Source: Frankiales bacterium
GTDB lineage: Bacteria > Actinomycetota > Actinomycetes > Mycobacteriales > SCTD01
Reading direction: 5' to 3'
DNA: 18,498 nucleotides
Assembly: GCA_025965495.1 (NCBI GenBank)
Contig: JAOPWW010000345.1
Span: 1 to 18,498 of the forward strand
Positions 15,276-18,498 of the stretch are shown one piece after another. The notes under the pieces are model-generated. The model made no database searches. It worked only from the letters and a program-made list of their open reading frames with translations, and was not told the DNA's origin. Numbering within the stretch: the stretch's first letter is position 1; the number at the start of each line of letters is the position of its first letter. The position numbers and the translations under genes were made by a program.

Positions 15276-16133
15276 GTGACCGAACCCCTGGGCCTGGTGG
15301 CCGTGCTCGACCTCGAGCGGATCGAGCTCGACGTGTTCCGCGGTCACCAGCCCGGCGACGAGCGCCAGCGCGTCTTCGGCGGGCAGGTCGCGGCCCAGGC
15401 CCTGGTCGCCGCCGGCCGCACCGTCGACGCCGACCGCGCCGTCCACTCGCTGCACGCCTACTTCCTGCGGCCCGGGGACCCGAGCGTCCCGATCGTCTAC
15501 ACCGTCGACCGCATCCGGGACGGCCGCTCGTTCACCACCCGTCGGGTCGTGGGCATCCAGCACGGCAAGGCGATCTTCAACCTGCAGGCCTCCTTCGCCG
15601 TCCCCGAGGAGGGGCTCGAGCACCAGGACCCGCTTCCCCAGGTCCCGCCGCCGGACGACCTGCCCACCATGGAGGAGGTGCTGCGCCCCGTCGGCGGGCC
15701 GGCGCACGCCTGGTGGGACCGGGTCGGCCCGATCGAGGCGAGGCCGATCACCGAGCCCGCCCAGGTGGTTCGGGCCCGGGGCGGCGAGGGCCACGAGGTC
15801 AGCCGGCTGTGGATGCGCACGACCGAGCCGCTGCCGGACGACCCGCTGGTCCACGTCTGCGCCGCCGCCTTCGCCAGCGACATGACCCTGCTCGACGCCG
15901 TCCTGGTGCGGCACGCCATGACGTGGGACGACGACCTCGCGGCCGGGGCCTCGCTCGACCACGCCATGTGGTTCCACGCGCCGTTCCGCGCCGACCAGTG
16001 GTTCCTCTACGAGCAGCAGTCCGGCTGGGCCGGCGGCGCGCGCGGTCTCGCCCGCGGCGTGATCAGCACCCCGGACGGGCGCCGCGTGGTCTCGGTCGTG
16101 CAGGAGGGCCTGCTGCGGGTGCGGCAGCCGTGA
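15276..16133 (+). CDS. tesB: Acyl-CoA thioesterase II (TesB type), first copy
   Basis: A 285-residue double-hotdog thioesterase that hydrolyses acyl-CoA to free fatty acid and CoA in the cytoplasm. The N-terminal hotdog has RVFGGQVAAQALVAA and SLHAYFLRPGDPSVP; RDGRSFTTRRV and QHGKAIFNLQASF follow. The C-terminal hotdog contains SLDHAMWFHAPFRAD with D228, which matches the catalytic Asp of E. coli TesB, an LYEQQSG segment in the region of the catalytic Thr/Ser, and VVQEGLLR with Q276, which matches the catalytic Gln. The length equals that of E. coli TesB (286). GTG at 15276 is 22 bases after the ABC-F stop. The stop overlaps the start of a second, very similar gene by GTGA. Confidence 0.92.
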   Translation: MTEPLGLVAVLDLERIELDVFRGHQPGDERQRVFGGQVAAQALVAAGRTVDADRAVHSLHAYFLRPGDPSVPIVYTVDRIRDGRSFTTRRVVGIQHGKAIFNLQASFAVPEEGLEHQDPLPQVPPPDDLPTMEEVLRPVGGPAHAWWDRVGPIEARPITEPAQVVRARGGEGHEVSRLWMRTTEPLPDDPLVHVCAAAFASDMTLLDAVLVRHAMTWDDDLAAGASLDHAMWFHAPFRADQWFLYEQQSGWAGGARGLARGVISTPDGRRVVSVVQEGLLRVRQP

Positions 16134-16993
16134 CGCCGCTCGAGGAACTGCTGCTGGTCCTGGACCTGGAGCGCATCGAGGCCGACCTGTTCCGCGGCCG
16201 CCAGCCCGAGGTGGCCGGCCAGCGCGTGTTCGGCGGCCAGGTGGCAGCGCAGGCGCTGGTGGCTGCCGCACGCACGGTGCCGGCCGACCGTCCGGTCCAC
16301 TCGCTGCACGCCTACTTCCTGCGCCCCGGCGACCCGAGCGTCCCGATCCTCTACGAGGTCGACCGGATCAGGGACGGCCGCTCCTTCACGACCCGCCGCG
16401 TCGTCGCCGTCCAGCACGGCAAGGCGATCTTCAACCTGCAGGCCTCGTTCCACGTCGAGGAGCAGGGGTTCGAGCACGCCGACGCGCTGCCCGACGTCCC
16501 CGGGCCGGAGGAGCTCCCGACCGTGCAGGAGCAGCTCGCCGACCTGGCCGACGAGATCCCGGCGTGGTTCGTCCGGCCGCGGCCGATCGAGATGCGCTAC
16601 GTCGGCGAGCCCCCGCTGCTGGCCCGCCGGTCCCCCGAGCCCCCCGGCGACCGCACGACCCTGTGGATGCGGGCCGCGGGCGCCGTGCCGGACGACCCGG
16701 TGCTGCACGTGTGCCTGGTGGCCTACGCCAGCGACATCAGCCTGCTGGAGACGGCGGTGCGCCCGCACGGCCTGTCCTGGGGCAGCGGCGACATCGTCGG
16801 CGCCTCCCTCGACCACGCCATGTGGTTCCACGCGCCGTTCCGCGCGGACGGCTGGTGGCTCTACGACCAGCAGTCCCCCTGGAGCGGCGGCGGCCGCGGC
16901 CTGGCCAAGGGCGCGATCTGGACCCGCGACGGGCGCCGGGTGGTGTCGGTCGTGCAGGAGGGCCTGGTGCGCCGCGCCCGGCCGCAGTCCTAG
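16130..16993 (+). CDS. tesB: Acyl-CoA thioesterase II (TesB type), second copy
   Basis: A 287-residue paralogue of the gene just upstream. Long blocks are identical between the two, including LDLERIE, QRVFGGQVAAQALVAA, HSLHAYFLRPGDPSVP, RIRDGRSFTTRRVV, QHGKAIFNLQASF and SLDHAMWFHAPFRAD, and the catalytic Asp and Gln fall at the same residue numbers (D228, Q276). The middle linker (about 113-190) and the segment before SLDHAM differ most. The GTG start at 16130 overlaps the upstream stop by four bases, so both copies should be made together, perhaps as mixed oligomers or with different chain-length preference. The frame stays open upstream inside the first copy, but that part is an Arg-rich shadow. 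Its TAG stop forms the first half of a possible -10 element for the next gene. Confidence 0.92.
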   Translation: MTPLEELLLVLDLERIEADLFRGRQPEVAGQRVFGGQVAAQALVAAARTVPADRPVHSLHAYFLRPGDPSVPILYEVDRIRDGRSFTTRRVVAVQHGKAIFNLQASFHVEEQGFEHADALPDVPGPEELPTVQEQLADLADEIPAWFVRPRPIEMRYVGEPPLLARRSPEPPGDRTTLWMRAAGAVPDDPVLHVCLVAYASDISLLETAVRPHGLSWGSGDIVGASLDHAMWFHAPFRADGWWLYDQQSPWSGGGRGLAKGAIWTRDGRRVVSVVQEGLVRRARPQS

Positions 16994-16996
16994 GGT
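16991..16996 (+). promoter_or_regulatory. Leaderless -10 element (TAGGGT) before the aldo/keto reductase
   Basis: TAGGGT, six bases, then ATG at 17003: a full match to the TANNNT -10 at leaderless spacing. The TAG is also the stop codon of the second tesB gene. No ribosome-binding site lies before the ATG. Confidence 0.45.
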
Positions 16997-17002
16997 CGTC
17001 CC

Positions 17003-17866
17003 ATGACTCTCCCCGCCGACGCCGCCGGCACGTTCCCGCTGGGTCCCGCCCCTGTCCGCCGCCTCGGCTACGGCGCCATGCAGCTCGCCGGCCCCGGTGT
17101 CTTCGGCCCGCCCCGCGACCGCGACGCCGCCGTCGCCGTGCTGCGCCGTGCGGTCGAGCTCGGCGTCGACCACGTCGACACCTCTCAGTACTACGGGCCC
17201 GACGTCGTCAACGACCTGCTCCGCGAGGTGCTCCACCCCTACGACGGCGTCGCCCTGGTGAGCAAGGTCGGGGCCAAGCGCGGCCCCAAGGCCGAGTGGC
17301 TGCCCTGGGACCGCCCCGAGGACCTGCGCCAGGGCATCGAGGACAACCTCCGGGCGCTCGGCGTCGAGCGGCTGCGCGCGGTGAACCTCCGGGTCATGGA
17401 CCCGGGCCACGGCAGCGACGTGCCGTTCGACGAGCAGGTCGACGCGATGGTGCAGGCCCGCGAGGACGGCCTCATCGAGGGCGTCGGCCTGAGCAACGTG
17501 AGCGCGGAGCAGCTGACGCAGGCGCTGGCCCGCACGGAGGTCGTCTGCGTGCAGAACCCCTACAACGTCGTGGACCGCGCGTCGCAGCCCGTCGTCGACC
17601 TGTGCGGCGAGCGGGGCATCGCCTTCGTGCCGTTCTTCCCGCTGGGCTCCGGCTTCGGCGTGGACCCCGTCCTCACGACGCCGTCGGTCACCGCCACGGC
17701 GCAGCGCCTGGGCTGCACCCCCGCGCAGGTCGCTCTGGCCTGGATCCTCGCGACGGTGCCGCACGCCCTGCTCATCCCCGGGACCGGCTCGGTCGGGCAC
17801 CTGGAGGAGAACCTCGCCGCCGGCACGGTGGAGCTGGACGAGCAGGCCCTGACCGACCTCGGTTAG
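17003..17866 (+). CDS. Aldo/keto reductase family oxidoreductase
   Basis: A 287-residue TIM-barrel NADPH-dependent reductase. LGYGAMQLAGPGVFG (21-35) starts the barrel. VDTSQYYG supplies the catalytic D59 and Y64, and LVSKVG supplies K88. At the place of the usual catalytic His the sequence reads VNLRVMD, with R130, so the D-Y-K-H tetrad is incomplete; this VNLR form recurs in one branch of bacterial AKRs. GVGLSNVSAEQL, VQNPYNVVDR and the cofactor segment LLIPGTGSVGHLEENL are typical. The substrate is unknown. The ATG is 9 bases after the second tesB stop. The TAG stop overlaps the TAA stop of the convergent small gene within TTAG. A likely cofactor-binding RxxxR-type segment is not clear to me. 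Confidence 0.88.
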   Translation: MTLPADAAGTFPLGPAPVRRLGYGAMQLAGPGVFGPPRDRDAAVAVLRRAVELGVDHVDTSQYYGPDVVNDLLREVLHPYDGVALVSKVGAKRGPKAEWLPWDRPEDLRQGIEDNLRALGVERLRAVNLRVMDPGHGSDVPFDEQVDAMVQAREDGLIEGVGLSNVSAEQLTQALARTEVVCVQNPYNVVDRASQPVVDLCGERGIAFVPFFPLGSGFGVDPVLTTPSVTATAQRLGCTPAQVALAWILATVPHALLIPGTGSVGHLEENLAAGTVELDEQALTDLG

Positions 17867-18051
17867 CCGGCGCGCCGGGCGTCGCTGCGGGCGAGCCGCT
17901 CCGCGACGATCTTGCGCGTCTCGGCGACGCTCTCGACCGCACGGCGCAGCCGCTCCGCGCGCTCGCGACGCTCGCGCTGCTCCCGCGGTTCCTGCTGCGT
18001 GTCCACGCACACAGTCTGCGCCGCTTGCAGTCCGGTGTCCAGGACGCCCAT
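17863..18051 (-). CDS. 62-residue Arg/Glu-rich helical protein
   Basis: ATG at 18051 to TAA at 17863, beginning MGVLDTGLQAAQTVCVDTQ. After residue 19 the chain is almost all Arg, Glu and Ala with heptad-like spacing (EQRERRERAERLRRAVESV), so a coiled coil is likely. One cysteine (C15) is present. I do not recognise the family. The start codon shares one base with the stop of the upstream membrane protein gene (TGATG), which implies coupled translation and perhaps a joint function. The stop overlaps that of the convergent aldo/keto reductase. A longer frame upstream to 18366 is a shadow of the membrane protein gene. The existence of the gene is supported by the tight coupling rather than by homology. 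Confidence 0.6.
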   Translation of the reverse strand: MGVLDTGLQAAQTVCVDTQQEPREQRERRERAERLRRAVESVAETRKIVAERLARSDARRAG

Positions 18052-18389
18052 CAGGCCTCCGCACCGCCCTCGGCAGCCTCCGCCTGGGCCGTGGCGTTGA
18101 GCAGCTTCGGCTCCCCGACGTCGAGGGCGGTCCCGACGACCTTGAGGTCGACGTCCCCGACCGTCTCGTCGAGGGCGATGGTCTCCAGGGCCCGCATGCC
18201 GATCTCCAGCGCCTCGACGTCCCCGGACAGGGTCTTGTCGACGGCCCACTGGATGCGCTGCCAGTGCGCCGACCTGAGGTCGGCGCCCTGCTTCTGCCGC
18301 AGCGTGTACCGGGCGACGAGGGCCTGCAGCACCAGGCCGAGCACGACCGCGCTGGCCGTGATGCACGCGGAGGCGACCTGGGGACTCAC
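18051..18389 (-). CDS. Small membrane-anchored hypothetical protein
   Basis: A 112-residue protein when started at GTG 18389. One membrane helix lies near the N-terminus (about 5-27, ITASAVVLGLVLQALVARY), followed by a cytoplasmic region RQKQGADLRSAHWQRIQWAVDKTLSGD and an acidic, Ala-rich tail. The W-x5-WAxDxxLS pattern resembles small actinobacterial and phage hypothetical proteins; I know no function. I prefer GTG 18389 because TAGCGT, a -10-like hexamer, lies 7 bases upstream, and because no ribosome-binding site precedes the earlier in-frame GTGs at 18413 and 18398. The stop overlaps the start of the next small gene (TGATG). Confidence 0.65.
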   Translation of the reverse strand: MSPQVASACITASAVVLGLVLQALVARYTLRQKQGADLRSAHWQRIQWAVDKTLSGDVEALEIGMRALETIALDETVGDVDLKVVGTALDVGEPKLLNATAQAEAAEGGAEA

Positions 18390-18396
18390 GACGGGC

Positions 18397-18402
18397 ACGC
18401 TA
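18397..18402 (-). promoter_or_regulatory. Possible leaderless -10 element (TAGCGT)
   Basis: On the minus strand TAGCGT is followed by seven bases and GTG at 18389. It fits TANNNT and would make the membrane protein mRNA leaderless. Confidence 0.35.
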
Positions 18403-18425
18403 GGGCCCGCCACCGACAGGACGGG

Positions 18426-18498
18426 TCAGGGCTCGAGCGGCGTCGCCGGCGGCCGTCGGGGCCGGGCCGGCGTGCGGTCGCGGTCCGCGTCGGCCTCG
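18426..18498 (-). CDS. Possible C-terminal tail of a gene beyond the window
   Basis: A minus-strand TGA at 18428-18426 ends an open frame from the window edge, whose last residues read TPARPRRPPATPLEP. A Pro/Arg-rich tail like this is common at the ends of actinobacterial proteins but also arises by chance in such GC-rich DNA. Only 23 codons are visible. Confidence 0.3.
   Translation of the reverse strand, partial: EADADRDRTPARPRRPPATPLEP

Noticed and set aside
15713..16129. A 139-residue N-terminal extension of the second TesB
   Set aside because: It is a shadow of the first tesB gene. GTG 16130 gives a protein that aligns end to end with its paralogue.
15441..16480. Direct DNA repeat of about 0.85 kb period
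   Set aside because: It is the tesB tandem duplication itself, already explained by the two genes, and not a separate mobile or recombination repeat.

Overview
The window comes from a very high-GC actinomycete (Actinomycetota). Almost every third codon position is G or C, GTG starts are common, same-strand genes overlap by the 4 bases GTGA, and the gene families fit: an LigC-type ATP-dependent DNA ligase, an ABC-F ATPase close to mycobacterial ones, and a multi-sensor SpoIIE phosphatase with an RsbW-like kinase domain. The genus cannot be named from the sequence alone. A possible sigma-28/WhiG-type promoter before the hybrid kinase hints at a motile or developmentally complex lineage, but this is only a hint. 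The DNA is almost fully coding; no gene-free stretch exceeds about 110 bases, and I see no tRNA, rRNA, insertion sequence, phage or CRISPR array.

Layout. (1) The left edge holds the first codons of a minus-strand gene, divergent from a plus-strand pair: an APH/ACAD10-like small-molecule kinase and a short cytidine-deaminase-fold protein. (2) A tight minus-strand operon (4597 to 1539) reads GT4 glycosyltransferase, GT9 glycosyltransferase, a four-helix DoxX-like membrane protein, then TrmB (tRNA m7G46 methyltransferase), each joined by a 4- or 8-base overlap. (3) Upstream on the same strand is a 1047-residue membrane hybrid histidine kinase (H404, D691, D829, H986), and before it a 40-residue lysine-rich protein. 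(4) Divergent from these, a 1459-residue soluble signalling protein carries an RsbW-like ATPase domain at one end and an RsbU/SpoIIE phosphatase at the other, with GAF and PAS sensors between. (5) Then come ligC and an ABC-F ATPase (4-base overlap), tandem TesB-type acyl-CoA thioesterases (4-base overlap) and an aldo/keto reductase. (6) At the right edge two small minus-strand genes, a membrane-anchored protein and an Arg/Glu-rich helical protein, are coupled by a TGATG junction, with a possible gene tail after them.

How the parts may work together. The two large sensors at 4645-12510 share a 5' neighbourhood and look like a phosphorelay and a partner-switching (sigma-factor control) hub; a functional link is inferred from proximity only. 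The GT4-GT9 pair probably builds an extracellular glycan, with TrmB as a coupled passenger. LigC and the ABC-F protein suggest DNA-damage and ribosome-stress or antibiotic tolerance; the TesB pair suggests acyl-CoA turnover. The most unusual points are the kinase-plus-phosphatase fusion with an unnamed middle domain, the deaminase that lacks the usual ribose-binding segment, several possible leaderless -10 elements placed 6-7 bases before start codons, and the convergent gene pairs that share stop-codon bases.
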